A stretch of DNA of 64,000 nt. Source: Desulfovibrio sp. Lineage in GTDB: Bacteria; Desulfobacterota; Desulfovibrionia; Desulfovibrionales; Desulfovibrionaceae. The position numbers were made by a program, and so were the translations under genes. Within the stretch, counting starts at the first letter, position 1. Each line of letters begins with the position of its first letter. Location of the stretch: contig NZ_WASP01000002.1 of the NCBI RefSeq assembly GCF_009712225.1, forward strand, positions 1-64,000, in the 5' to 3' direction. Below the pieces are notes generated by a model. That model was not told the DNA's origin. It saw only the letters and a list, made by a program, of their open reading frames with translations, and ran no database searches. This document shows, piece by piece, positions 32,869 to 41,682 of the stretch.

Positions 32869-35868
32869 ATGCTCTATAGGGTGGAAACCGGCCCCCGCGC
32901 CGGACTCGACGATACCCAGGGTCGCAAAACGGCCCAGCACCTGCGCAAGGCGCTTAACATTTCTGTTTCCGGCGTCCGCCAGATCAAGGTATTTACGGTG
33001 GACGGCCTTGATGCCGCGCAGGTGGCGCGTCTGCTGGACGAAAGCATCTGGCACGACCCCATTCTTCAGGAAGCCTCACTTGAGCCGCTGCCCCTGCTCG
33101 ACACCACGGCAGACTGGTTTGTGGAAGTGGGTTTTCGCCCCGGCGTGACCGACAACGAGGCCCGCACCGCGCGCGATACCGCCGCCATGGTGCTGGATAT
33201 TCCGCGCGACAGCCTGCGCGTGTACACGGCCGTGCAGTACCGCATCAGCAGCGACAAGGCAGCGCCCCTCACCCTCGATCAGGTGGACGCACTGGCCCGC
33301 GACCTTTTGTGCAATACGCTTATCCAGCGTTACCGCATCAAGAGCCGCCAGGAGTGGGACGCACAGTCGGGCTTTGAGGCCCAGGCCGCCAGGGTTACGG
33401 GCGAAATCAACGAGGCCGTTGACACCATCAACCTGTCCTCCATGGGCGACGATGCCCTCACCAAGGCCAGCCGCGAAAATACCTGGGCCCTGAACCTCAG
33501 GGAAATGCACTGCATCCGCGAGCAGTTCACTGCCCCGGAAGAGGCTGACCGCCGCAAGGCTCTGGGCCTGCCTGCCGACCCCACCGATGTGGAAATGGAA
33601 GTGCTGGCACAGACCTGGTCCGAGCACTGCAAGCACAAGATCTTTGCCTCGCGCATCAATTATACCGATGCCGCCACAGGCCGCCGCGAAGTGGTGGACA
33701 ACCTGTACAAGACCTGCATCCGCGACGCTACGGCCATGCTGCGCGAGCGCATGGGCGAAAACGACTATTGCAAGTCCGTCTTCAAGGACAACGCGGGCGT
33801 TATCTCGTTCATCAACGGCTACGATGCCTGCATCAAGGTTGAAACCCACAATAGCCCCTCGGCGCTCGACCCTTACGGTGGCGCCCTTACCGGTATTGTG
33901 GGCGTAAACCGCGACCCCATGGGCACGGGCATGGGCGCGGAACTGGTGTGCAATACGGACGTTTTCTGTTTTGCCTCGCCCTTCCACGACAAGAACCTGC
34001 CCCCGCGTCTGCTGCACCCCCGCCGCGTGCTTGAAGGCGTGCGTGAAGGTGTGGAACACGGCGGCAACAAGTCGGGCATTCCCACGGTCAATGGTTCGCT
34101 GGTGTTTGACGAGCGCTACCTTGGCAAGCCGCTGGTGTACTGCGGTACGGTGGGCATTATTCCCGCCGAGCTGCACGGCCGCCCCGGCTGGTTCAAACAG
34201 GCAGAGGAAGGCGACTATATCGTCATGACCGGTGGCCGTATTGGCAAGGACGGCATCCACGGCGCAACATTCTCGTCTGAAGAGCTGCACGAAGGCTCGC
34301 CCGCCACGGCCGTGCAGATTGGCGACCCCATCACCCAGCGCAAGATGTACGACTTCATCATGCGCGCCCGCGACATGGGCCTGTACCATGCCATCACCGA
34401 CAACGGCGCTGGCGGCCTTTCCTCCTCTGTGGGCGAAATGGCCGAAGATACGGGCGGCTGCGTGCTCGACATCGCCAAGGCCCCGCTGAAGTACGACGGC
34501 CTGCGCCCCTGGGAAATTCTGCTTTCAGAAGCCCAGGAACGCATGACCCTGGCCGTGCCCGCTGAAAAACTCGACGAATTCATGGCCCTTGCGGCCCGCA
34601 TGGATGTGGAAGCCACGGCTCTTGGCCGCTTCACCACCTCTGGCTACTTTGAAGTGCGCTACCACGACCGCATCATCGCTTCCATGCCCATGGAATTCAT
34701 GCACGAAGGCGTGCCGCAGCTGGAGCTTGAAGCCGAGTGGAAGGCCCCGGAAACCACCGACATTACCATGGACGTGGCCGCCGTTGAGCAAACCGCCTTT
34801 TTGCAGCGCATGCTGGGCACGCTCAACATCTGCTCCAAGGAATATATCATCCGCCAGTATGACCACGAAGTACGCGGCGGCAGCGTGGTGAAGCCTCTCG
34901 TGGGCGTCAAGCGCGATGGCCCCGCCGACGCGGGCGTTATCCGCCCCCTGCTGGAATCGGACGCTGGCCTTGTGATTTCGCACGGCATCTGCCCCAAGTT
35001 CAGCGATTACGATACCTACTGGATGATGGCCAACGCCATGGACGAAGCCATCCGCAACGCCGTGGCCGTGGGTGCAGACCCCGACGCCCTGGCCGGCGTG
35101 GACAACTTCTGCTGGTGCGACCCTGTGGTCAGCCCCTCCAACCCCGATGGCCGCTACAAGCTGGCCCAGCTGGTGCGCGCCTGCCGTGCCCTGCGGCAGT
35201 TCTCGCTGGCCTTTGGCGTACCTTGCATTTCGGGCAAGGACTCCATGAAGAACGACTACACCGGCGGCGGCGAGCGCATTTCCATTCCGCCCACGGTGTT
35301 GTTCTCCATCATGGGCGTCATCCGAAATGTCACCGCCGCCCAGACCTCTGACTTCAAGCAGCCCGGCGACGCCATTTACGTGCTTGGCGGCACCTGGCGT
35401 GAAATGGCCGGCAGCGAAGCCGCCACCGAGCTGGGCCTCAAGGGTGGCCGAGTGCCCCATGTTGAAGCCGCCAGCGCCATGCAGCGCTACCGCGCGGTCA
35501 ACGCCCTCATGGGGCAGCGCGCCTTTTCGGCCTGCCACGACTGCTCTGACGGCGGCCTTGCCGTGGCCATTGCAGAAATGTGCATAGGCGGACGCCTGGG
35601 CGCGGAAATTGACCTCAATGCCGTGCCCGCCCTGGACGCCATGAACGTGACCGAACTGCTCTACAGCGAAAGCGCCAGCCGTCTGGTTGTGAGCGTGAAG
35701 CCCGACATCGCCATGATTCTTGATGCCCTTGGCCAGTGGCAGCTTTGCGCACGCATCGGCACGGTCACCGGAACTGGCCAGTTGACCATGAAATCCGGCG
35801 ACAGCGTGATTGTCGATTCTTCGGTGGAAGATCTGGCCCGCGCCTTCAAGAGAACGCTGGACTGGTAA
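32869..35868 (+). CDS. purL: Phosphoribosylformylglycinamidine synthase, PurS-PurL type
   Basis: ATP-dependent amidation of FGAR in purine synthesis. 999 residues. The first ~170 residues hold two PurS-like segments (YRVETGPRAGLDDTQGRK... and WFVEVGFRPGVTDNEARTARD). The PurM/PurL catalytic part follows: EMEVLAQTWSEHCKHKIF near residue 240, VKVETHNSPSALDPYGGALTGIVGVNRDPMGTG near 325, GDPITQRKM, DNGAGGLSSSVGEMAEDTGG, and a second AIRS-like half with PCISGKDSMKNDY near 785. There is no C-terminal glutaminase, so a separate PurQ must exist. The second ATG (32869) is used, with AGAGGA upstream. It ends in a terminator. Confidence 0.95.
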   Translation: MLYRVETGPRAGLDDTQGRKTAQHLRKALNISVSGVRQIKVFTVDGLDAAQVARLLDESIWHDPILQEASLEPLPLLDTTADWFVEVGFRPGVTDNEARTARDTAAMVLDIPRDSLRVYTAVQYRISSDKAAPLTLDQVDALARDLLCNTLIQRYRIKSRQEWDAQSGFEAQAARVTGEINEAVDTINLSSMGDDALTKASRENTWALNLREMHCIREQFTAPEEADRRKALGLPADPTDVEMEVLAQTWSEHCKHKIFASRINYTDAATGRREVVDNLYKTCIRDATAMLRERMGENDYCKSVFKDNAGVISFINGYDACIKVETHNSPSALDPYGGALTGIVGVNRDPMGTGMGAELVCNTDVFCFASPFHDKNLPPRLLHPRRVLEGVREGVEHGGNKSGIPTVNGSLVFDERYLGKPLVYCGTVGIIPAELHGRPGWFKQAEEGDYIVMTGGRIGKDGIHGATFSSEELHEGSPATAVQIGDPITQRKMYDFIMRARDMGLYHAITDNGAGGLSSSVGEMAEDTGGCVLDIAKAPLKYDGLRPWEILLSEAQERMTLAVPAEKLDEFMALAARMDVEATALGRFTTSGYFEVRYHDRIIASMPMEFMHEGVPQLELEAEWKAPETTDITMDVAAVEQTAFLQRMLGTLNICSKEYIIRQYDHEVRGGSVVKPLVGVKRDGPADAGVIRPLLESDAGLVISHGICPKFSDYDTYWMMANAMDEAIRNAVAVGADPDALAGVDNFCWCDPVVSPSNPDGRYKLAQLVRACRALRQFSLAFGVPCISGKDSMKNDYTGGGERISIPPTVLFSIMGVIRNVTAAQTSDFKQPGDAIYVLGGTWREMAGSEAATELGLKGGRVPHVEAASAMQRYRAVNALMGQRAFSACHDCSDGGLAVAIAEMCIGGRLGAEIDLNAVPALDAMNVTELLYSESASRLVVSVKPDIAMILDALGQWQLCARIGTVTGTGQLTMKSGDSVIVDSSVEDLARAFKRTLDW

Positions 35869-35898
35869 CCCACCACAGCACCTGCAAAGAATGCAATT

Positions 35899-35934
35899 GG
35901 GCAGACGGCTTTGGCTGTCTGCCCTTTTTATTTT
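35899..35934 (+). terminator. Terminator after purL
   Basis: GGGCAGAC/GTCTGCCC stem with a 10-nt loop, then TTTTTATTTT. Confidence 0.9.
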
Positions 35935-36210
35935 CGTTTTCCCGCCCATTGCCATTTGTTATTTTCACGCCATTCTTTATAAAAAAACGCTGCAGGCACA
36001 CCATAACGCATGCCGGTCAACAGCCGGCCAGCCTCCGCCCGAGCATCACCGGAAGCGGAAATTTCCCCCCCACAAAGGCCGCCTTTTTACCCTCCTCTTG
36101 CCGTTTTGTTTGCATCAAAGTGGCGGCAATTTCCTACCGCCATACTGCCCAATTTGGCATTCTCTAGACTATTTTTTGTATAACATGCTGATTTAAAAAG
36201 GCTTATCAGT
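35935..36210. other. Intergenic region between purL and the rlpA leader
   Basis: About 275 bp, mixed composition, AT-rich at the right. No supported gene. The stretch TTCTCTAGACTATTTTTTGTATAAC near 36160-36184 could hold a second promoter. Confidence 0.35.
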
Positions 36211-36240
36211 TTGACACGCGGTATTTTTTTACTGTATATT
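36211..36240 (+). promoter_or_regulatory. Strong promoter upstream of the RlpA-like gene
   Basis: -35 TTGACA at 36211 and -10 TATATT at 36235 with an 18-bp spacer (17 if GTATAT is read). It predicts a leader of about 150 nt before the rlpA start. Confidence 0.8.
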
Positions 36241-36276
36241 CCCCGTACAAAGAACAGGCACTCCCCTGGGGAACCG

Positions 36277-36318
36277 ATGGACGTGGAGCGCAAGGCGCGC
36301 TTGCTGCCATCATTGTAA
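36277..36318 (+). CDS. Possible 13-residue leader peptide in the rlpA leader
   Basis: ATG at 36277 preceded by TGGGGAA at workable spacing, followed by 12 codons and TAA at 36316: MDVERKARLLPSL. It lies inside the transcribed leader, 15 nt before a perfect hairpin, the arrangement expected for translation-coupled regulation. No run of one amino acid is present, so classical amino-acid attenuation is not suggested. Very short frames arise by chance, so confidence is limited. Confidence 0.35.
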   Translation: MDVERKARLLPSL

Positions 36319-36332
36319 GGTTTCTGGGGTCA

Positions 36333-36350
36333 GAACCGCGGGCGCGGTTC
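36333..36350 (+). promoter_or_regulatory. Leader hairpin between the leader peptide and rlpA
   Basis: Perfect stem GAACCGC/GCGGTTC with loop GGGC. No T-run follows, so it is a structure rather than an obvious terminator. Confidence 0.5.
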
Positions 36351-36398
36351 GCCCGGCAATTTCGCTGGTCAGCCTCGAACTCTAACAAAGGAACGATC

Positions 36399-37223
36399 AT
36401 GAAGTATTCACGCTGGCCATTAGTGCTGGCGGCCATAGCCCTTTGCATGCTTTTGGCCCCCCCCATGAACGCCGACGCGGCTTCACAAAGCGCTCCCTCT
36501 GATCAAAAGCACAAGAACGCTGCCTCTTCCGCCGCCAAAAAGTCTTCTGGCGACACTGATACTCGCAAATCCAAACGCGAAAAATCCAGTGAAAAATCCG
36601 CCTCTTCGTCGCACAGCTCGCGCTCCAAGCGCGATAAAGCTGAATCGCGCTCCAAATCCAAGCAACGCAATTCTTCGTCCAAGCAGTCGGCCTCCATTGA
36701 TGCAGACCGCAGGGACAGTACCGACAGCCGCGATATCTGGCTGAAGCGTGCTCAGGAGAGCGAAATCATGACCGGCAAGGCATCATGGTACGGACGTGAT
36801 TTTCACGGCGGCCCCACTGCCAGCGGCAATGATTACGACATGTATACCTTCACCGCCGCACACCGCACCCTGCCCATGGGCACGGTTGTTCGCGTCACCG
36901 ACCAGGAAAACGGCAAGAGCGTTATGGTCTGTGTGACGGACAGGGGTCCCTTTGTGCGCGGGCGGGTTATCGACCTTTCTTTTGCGGCCGCCCAGCAGAT
37001 TGATATTGGCAACCGCGGCGTCAGCCGGGTTGAGCTGGAAGTGGTCAGCGATGAGAGCGGCACGCCGCTGAAGCCCGACGAAGCATTTTTTGTGCGCTAC
37101 AATGCGGCGCAGAGCGATGAAAAAATCGGACCCTACCGCGCCTTTGCTGATGCCGCCGCCATGCACGAAGCCCTGCGTCAGGTTCACCCTGAAGCCGAGG
37201 TGGTCATAGACCAGTCCCGCTAG
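36399..37223 (+). CDS. rlpA: RlpA-like septal-ring lytic transglycosylase family protein
   Basis: Periplasmic protein with a double-psi beta-barrel related to RlpA, which cleaves naked glycan strands. 274 residues: Sec signal (LVLAAIALCMLLAPPMNADA), then a ~75-residue low-complexity Lys/Ser linker (about residues 30-110), then the RlpA domain. In that domain GKASWYGRDFHGGPTASGNDYDMYTFTAAHRTLPMGTVVRVT starts near residue 125, and VCVTDRGPFVRGRVIDLSFAAAQQI near 180 carries the catalytic-type Asp. The signal lacks a lipobox Cys, unlike E. coli RlpA. AAAGGAA precedes the ATG. Preceded by an elaborate leader and followed by a terminator. Confidence 0.88.
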   Translation: MKYSRWPLVLAAIALCMLLAPPMNADAASQSAPSDQKHKNAASSAAKKSSGDTDTRKSKREKSSEKSASSSHSSRSKRDKAESRSKSKQRNSSSKQSASIDADRRDSTDSRDIWLKRAQESEIMTGKASWYGRDFHGGPTASGNDYDMYTFTAAHRTLPMGTVVRVTDQENGKSVMVCVTDRGPFVRGRVIDLSFAAAQQIDIGNRGVSRVELEVVSDESGTPLKPDEAFFVRYNAAQSDEKIGPYRAFADAAAMHEALRQVHPEAEVVIDQSR

Positions 37224-37281
37224 TTCTCACGCAGGCCCACAATGCTGACTGCCATACGGCAGGCACGCAGATTTTGCAGTA

Positions 37282-37315
37282 AAACGTCCCCGGTATCAGC
37301 TGGGGACGTTTTTTT
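37282..37315 (+). terminator. Terminator after rlpA
   Basis: 10-bp stem AAACGTCCCC/GGGGACGTTT with a 10-nt loop and seven T residues. Confidence 0.9.
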
Positions 37316-37391
37316 GTCATGCTGCGGGCTTGCCACCCTGCTTCTTCCCCGGTATGGAATCTGATTGTCATTTACCACCAAGAAGGATGCA

Positions 37392-38294
37392 ATGGGCTTC
37401 TTTTACAGTATCGTGTCGTCAGCGGCCTTTGGTCTGATTCCACTGTTTACCCTGCCGCTCATGAAGCTTGGCGTATCTGGGCCCACGGCGCTTTTTTACC
37501 GCTTTGCCATTGCCACGGTCGTGCTGGGCATTGTGCTTGCCATGCGCGGCGAGCGCTTTGGCGCGCGCGGCATTGACCTGTGCAAGCTGGCAGGCATGAG
37601 CTTTATGTACACCATGGCGGCCCTGCTGTTTTTCTGGGGCTTCAAGCACATGCCCAGCGGCGTTGTGGCGACCATACAGTTTACCTACCCGGTCATGGTC
37701 ATGCTGATCATGACGGTTTTTTACCACGAGCGATTTTCGTGGATAACGGCCACATCCATTGCCTTTGCCATTGCGGGCGTCTACCTGCTCAGTGGCGGGG
37801 GCGACGGCGATGGCGGCACAGAAATGGGCATGAGTCTGCTGGCCATTTCGCTGCTGCTGCTCTCTGCCCTGTGCAACGCCATTTATATTACCACCATCTA
37901 CGCAGCACGCATACCCAACATGAGCGGCCTTGTGATGACGTTTTACGTGCTGGCATTCGGCGCTGTCATATCTGGCGGCAATTCCCTGCTTTCCGGCACG
38001 TTCCAGCCCCTGCATTCGTGGTGGGAGCTGCTGCTTGCCACCCTTCTGGCCGTGGTTACGGCTGTGGTGTCAAACCTCACCCTCATTCTGGCGATCCAGC
38101 GCATCGGCTCTACCCTGACGTCCATTCTGGGCGTCATGGAACCGGTTACGGCCGTTGCCGTAGGCATTCTGGTGTTCAACGAGCCCTTCAGCCTTTCGCT
38201 GGTGGTGGGTGTGGGGCTTATCGCTGCCTCTGTGGTGTTGGTGATGCTGGGCAAACAGATAACGGAATTTTTCCAGCGGCATAAACCTGCCTGA
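37392..38294 (+). CDS. EamA/DMT-family transporter
   Basis: Ten predicted membrane helices in two EamA repeats (residues ~1-140 and ~150-295), the 10-TMS drug/metabolite exporter pattern. Features: GLIPLFTLPLMKLGVSGPTALFYRFAIATVVL in repeat 1, MPSGVVATIQFTYPVMVMLIMTVFYHERF, and QRIGSTLTSILGVMEPVTAVAVGILVFNEPF in repeat 2. The start ATG 37392 has AAGGA upstream; a frame beginning at 37365 does not. 300 residues. Substrate unknown. Monocistronic and facing the leu operon, sharing a bidirectional terminator. Confidence 0.9.
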   Translation: MGFFYSIVSSAAFGLIPLFTLPLMKLGVSGPTALFYRFAIATVVLGIVLAMRGERFGARGIDLCKLAGMSFMYTMAALLFFWGFKHMPSGVVATIQFTYPVMVMLIMTVFYHERFSWITATSIAFAIAGVYLLSGGGDGDGGTEMGMSLLAISLLLLSALCNAIYITTIYAARIPNMSGLVMTFYVLAFGAVISGGNSLLSGTFQPLHSWWELLLATLLAVVTAVVSNLTLILAIQRIGSTLTSILGVMEPVTAVAVGILVFNEPFSLSLVVGVGLIAASVVLVMLGKQITEFFQRHKPA

Positions 38295-38314
38295 TGAGCG
38301 TCAGATTAAAAAAT

Positions 38315-38351
38315 AAAAAAGGCCACCCACAGAATAGGGGTGGCCTTTTTT
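38315..38351. terminator. Bidirectional terminator between the EamA gene and leuB
   Basis: 14-bp stem AAAAAAGGCCACCC with its complement and a 9-nt loop. A- and T-runs on both sides serve the converging transcripts. Confidence 0.9.
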
Positions 38352-38372
38352 ATGATCGCGTTGCAGGGGAGG

Positions 38373-39446
38373 CTACAGCCGTTCCACAACCTTGTCGCCC
38401 ATTTCCTTGCAGCCCAGCAGGGTTTTGCCGGGCTCCATTATATCGCCGGTGCGGAACCCGTCTGCCAGGGTTTTGCGCACGGCTGCTTCAATGGCGTCGG
38501 CTTCCTTGCCCATGTCAAAACCGAGGCGCAGCATCATGGCCCCGGAAAGAATTGTTGCAAGGGGGTTGGCCTTGTTCTGGCCCGCGATGTCGGGCGCAGA
38601 GCCGTGGATGGGCTCGAACAGGCCGGGACCCGTGGCACCCATGGAGGCGGACGGCAGCATGCCCAGCGAGCCGGTGATGACCGAGGCTTCGTCGGACAGA
38701 ATGTCGCCAAAGATGTTGCCCGTGAGGATCACGTCAAACTGCGAGGGATCGCGCACCAGCTGCATGGCGGCATTGTCCACGTACATGTGGGTCAATTCCA
38801 CATCAGCATACTGACGGTGTGTTTCGAGGACCACTTCCTTCCACAGGCGCGAGGTTTCGAGCACATTGCTTTTTTCTACCGAGCACACCTTGCCGCGGCG
38901 CTTGCGGGCCGTTTCAAAGGCCACCGTGGCGATACGGCGAATTTCTTCTTCGTTGTAAACCATGGTGTTGTAGCCGGTGCGCAGACCGTCGCGCACTTCC
39001 TGCCCGCGCGGTTCGCCAAAATAGATGTCGCCGGTGAGCTCGCGCACCACCACAAGATCAAGCCCCTTGGCGGCAATATCCGCGCGCAACAGGCAGGCCC
39101 CTGCCAGCTCGGGCAGCAGCATGGCCGGGCGCAGGTTGGCAAAAAGGGCCAGTTCCTTGCGGATTCGCAGCAGGCCTTTTTCCGGCCTTTTTTCTGGAGC
39201 AAGGGCGTCCCACTTGGGGCCGCCCACGGCTGCCAGAAAAACAGCGTCGGCAGCGCGGCACTTGCGCACGGTTTCTTCCGGCAGAGGATCGCCGGTGGCG
39301 TCGATGGCAGAGCCGCCAATGTGGGCGGTTTCAAACACAAAATCGTGGCTGAATTTTTCAGCGGCGGCCTTCAGAACCTTAACACCCTCGTCCAGAATCT
39401 CCGGGCCGATGCCGTCACCCGGCAAAAGGCAGATGGTCTTTTTCAT
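38373..39446 (-). CDS. leuB: 3-isopropylmalate dehydrogenase
   Basis: NAD-dependent oxidative decarboxylation of 3-isopropylmalate in leucine synthesis. 357 residues. [20 protein letters not shown] at the start, [15 protein letters not shown] near 95, [14 protein letters not shown] region, [17 protein letters not shown] near 190, [28 protein letters not shown] near 240, and the NAD-binding [24 protein letters not shown] near 275. AAGGAT precedes the ATG. Last gene of psd-pssA-leuA-leuC-leuD-leuB. Confidence 0.97.
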   Translation of the reverse strand: MKKTICLLPGDGIGPEILDEGVKVLKAAAEKFSHDFVFETAHIGGSAIDATGDPLPEETVRKCRAADAVFLAAVGGPKWDALAPEKRPEKGLLRIRKELALFANLRPAMLLPELAGACLLRADIAAKGLDLVVVRELTGDIYFGEPRGQEVRDGLRTGYNTMVYNEEEIRRIATVAFETARKRRGKVCSVEKSNVLETSRLWKEVVLETHRQYADVELTHMYVDNAAMQLVRDPSQFDVILTGNIFGDILSDEASVITGSLGMLPSASMGATGPGLFEPIHGSAPDIAGQNKANPLATILSGAMMLRLGFDMGKEADAIEAAVRKTLADGFRTGDIMEPGKTLLGCKEMGDKVVERL

Positions 39447-39548
39447 GGTATATCCTTGAACTCAATTCTTTCTGTTGATGCTTATCTTCCTGTAACTATA
39501 CACTTATCAGCTATTTTTCTAAATTGGATTGTTGTTCTCTGGCAAGGT

Positions 39549-39614
39549 AGAGAGTTCTTTTTTACGCAGGGAGTGTACTCTCATGGTACTCGACCGGAGT
39601 AAAAAGGACTCTCT
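39549..39614. repeat. Long imperfect hairpin between leuD and leuB
   Basis: Arms at 39549-39565 and 39599-39614 pair nearly throughout (AGAGAGT...TTTTTTAC with GTAAAAA...ACTCTCT). The loop holds a smaller GAGT/ACTC hairpin. The 195-bp gap holds no gene. Possible mRNA processing or partial terminator within the operon. Confidence 0.5.
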
Positions 39615-39641
39615 AACGCAGCCAGAGAGCAAAAGGCCAAT

Positions 39642-40133
39642 TTAGGCAAGGCGTTCCTTGACATAGCCGACAAGCCCACCCTTATCGAGGATAGCCGCCA
39701 TAGACTTGGGCAACGGCGGGCAGGTGATTTCCACGCCGTTAGTGAGGTCGCGTATAACACCGGTGGTGGCGTCAATTTCGAGATCGTCACCATCGTTGAT
39801 CTTGTCCACATCGTCGCCCACTTCCATGAGCAGCAAGCCCATGTTGAACGAGTTGCGGTAAAAGATGCGAGCAAAGCTGTGACCGATAACCACCTGCATG
39901 CCAGCGCCAAGAATGGCTATGGGCGCATGCTCGCGCGAGGAACCGCAACCAAAGTTGCGGCCCGCAACCATGATGTCGCCGGGGGTGACGCGCTTGACCC
40001 AGTCGGGCTCAAGGCCGGACATGCAGTTTTCGCCCAGTTTTTTGGCATCGATGGTAACCAGAAAACGCGCGGGAATGATGGCATCTGTATCAATATGTTC
40101 GCCCACTTTGTGGGCCTTACCCTTGTAATTCAT
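39642..40133 (-). CDS. leuD: 3-isopropylmalate dehydratase small subunit
   Basis: Swivelling subunit that pairs with LeuC. 163 residues, the short form common in bacteria with a LeuC of about 420 residues. Motifs: [22 protein letters not shown] near residue 3, [45 protein letters not shown] near 55-100. AAGGAC precedes the ATG. It is separated from leuC by 66 bp. Confidence 0.97.
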   Translation of the reverse strand: MNYKGKAHKVGEHIDTDAIIPARFLVTIDAKKLGENCMSGLEPDWVKRVTPGDIMVAGRNFGCGSSREHAPIAILGAGMQVVIGHSFARIFYRNSFNMGLLLMEVGDDVDKINDGDDLEIDATTGVIRDLTNGVEITCPPLPKSMAAILDKGGLVGYVKERLA

Positions 40134-40199
40134 GCGGCTGTCCTTCTTTCTCTGCGCCGGGGCAGGGCCGGGGCGCAGGCAGGTGCTGTTTTTTGCTGC

Positions 40200-41462
40200 C
40201 TACAGCTGATCGGGCCCGGCCACGCAACCCGCAATGGCCGAAGCGGCTGCCACAATGGGGCTGGCCAGATACACTTCTGAGCTCAGGCTGCCCATGCGGC
40301 CCTTGAAATTGCGGTTGGTGGTGGCCACGGCGCGTTCGCCATCGCCCAGAATGCCCATGTGACCGCCAAGGCAGGGGCCGCAGGTGCAGGGACCGACCAC
40401 ACAGCCGGATTCCATAAAGATTTCGATGAGGCCTTCCTTGAGGCACTGCTTCCACACCGTGGGGGTGGAGGGCAGCACGATACAGCGCAGATGCTTGGCA
40501 ACCTTGCGGCCGCGCAGCACTTCGGCGGCATCGCGCATATCGCTGATGCGACCGTTGGTGCACGAGCCGATGACCACCTGCTGGATGGGCGTGTCACGCA
40601 CTGCGGAAACAGGCTTTACGTTGGAAGGCAGGTGCGGGCAGGCCACCACGGGCTCCTTACCGGTCACATCAATGTTGACCACGCGCTCGTACACTGCGCC
40701 CGGGTCGGCGGCCAGATCCTGCGTAAGACCGGGGCGCTTGTGCTCCGCGCAGTAGGCACGGGTTTTGGCGTCCACCGCAAACAGGCCCACCTTGCCGCCA
40801 GCCTCGATGGCCATGTTGGCCATGCACAGGCGGCCTTCAACCGAAAGGCCGTCGACCACAGAGCCGCCAAATTCCAAAGCCTTGTACAAAGCACCGTCCA
40901 CACCTATGGCGCCGATGAGCATGAGCATAAGGTCTTTGCCGCGCAGCCACTTGGGCATCTGACCGTCAATATTCACGCGAATGGTGGACGGCACCTTGAA
41001 CCAAGTTTCGCCCAGAGCCATGGCGGCGGCGATATCGGTAGAACCCATGCCCGTGGCAAATGCGCCAATGCCGCCGTAGGTGCAGGTATGACTGTCTGCG
41101 CCGATAACCACATCGCCGGGGCCCACAAGGCCCTGCTCAGGCAGCAAGGTGTGTTCCACGCCGCAGTCGCCGCCTTCATAATAATGGGTGATATTCTGTT
41201 CCTGTGCAAACTTGCGGGTCACCATGACCTGATTGGCGGAATCGATATCTTTTTGCGGCGTAAAGTGGTCCATGACCAGAGCGATCCTGTCTTTGTCAAA
41301 AACCTTTTCCGCGCCCATTCCCTTGAAGGATTTGATGGCAAGAGGGCCGGTAATGTCGTTGGCAAGCACCAGCGACACGCGGCACTGAACAATCTGGCCG
41401 TCCTGTTCCACAACTTCGTCTGTGTGGGCTTGCAAAATTTTTTGCGCAAGCGTCTGTGGCAT
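40200..41462 (-). CDS. leuC: 3-isopropylmalate dehydratase large subunit
   Basis: Aconitase-family [4Fe-4S] subunit. 420 residues of the archaeal-like (LeuC2) length. DHFTPQKDIDSANQVMVTRKFA near 70, GVEHTLLPEQGLVGPGDVVIGADSHTCTYGGIGAFATGMGSTDIAAAMALGETWFKVP near 105-160, IGSCTNGRISDMRDAAEVL near 300, and the cluster cysteines in VGPCTCGPCLGGHMG near 355. AAGGAG precedes the ATG. A 220-bp gap without a gene separates it from leuA. Confidence 0.97.
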   Translation of the reverse strand: MPQTLAQKILQAHTDEVVEQDGQIVQCRVSLVLANDITGPLAIKSFKGMGAEKVFDKDRIALVMDHFTPQKDIDSANQVMVTRKFAQEQNITHYYEGGDCGVEHTLLPEQGLVGPGDVVIGADSHTCTYGGIGAFATGMGSTDIAAAMALGETWFKVPSTIRVNIDGQMPKWLRGKDLMLMLIGAIGVDGALYKALEFGGSVVDGLSVEGRLCMANMAIEAGGKVGLFAVDAKTRAYCAEHKRPGLTQDLAADPGAVYERVVNIDVTGKEPVVACPHLPSNVKPVSAVRDTPIQQVVIGSCTNGRISDMRDAAEVLRGRKVAKHLRCIVLPSTPTVWKQCLKEGLIEIFMESGCVVGPCTCGPCLGGHMGILGDGERAVATTNRNFKGRMGSLSSEVYLASPIVAAASAIAGCVAGPDQL

Positions 41463-41682
41463 GGTCTACTCCTTTCATCCTGAACTTCACCGAGGGGGGC
41501 GCGGCGAATACGGTTTCACTGTGGCGCAAAAAAAGTGTGCGCCCGGTGTTTGTTGCGAAAAGCTGCGGCAGGTTCATGCCTGCCCGTGGCTGGCTGCGCG
41601 TAGCGGGTTGCGCCTTGATCTTACAGGCCAGCCGCCCCTTGCAGGAGACGGCCAGGCCCGTTGCAACCAGAGTAAACAGCCG

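Noticed and set aside
36250-36330. Cyclic di-GMP (GEMM-like) riboswitch in the rlpA leader
   Set aside because: GGGGAACCGATGG looked similar to part of the motif, but the required paired elements and conserved GCAAAG-type segments do not line up.
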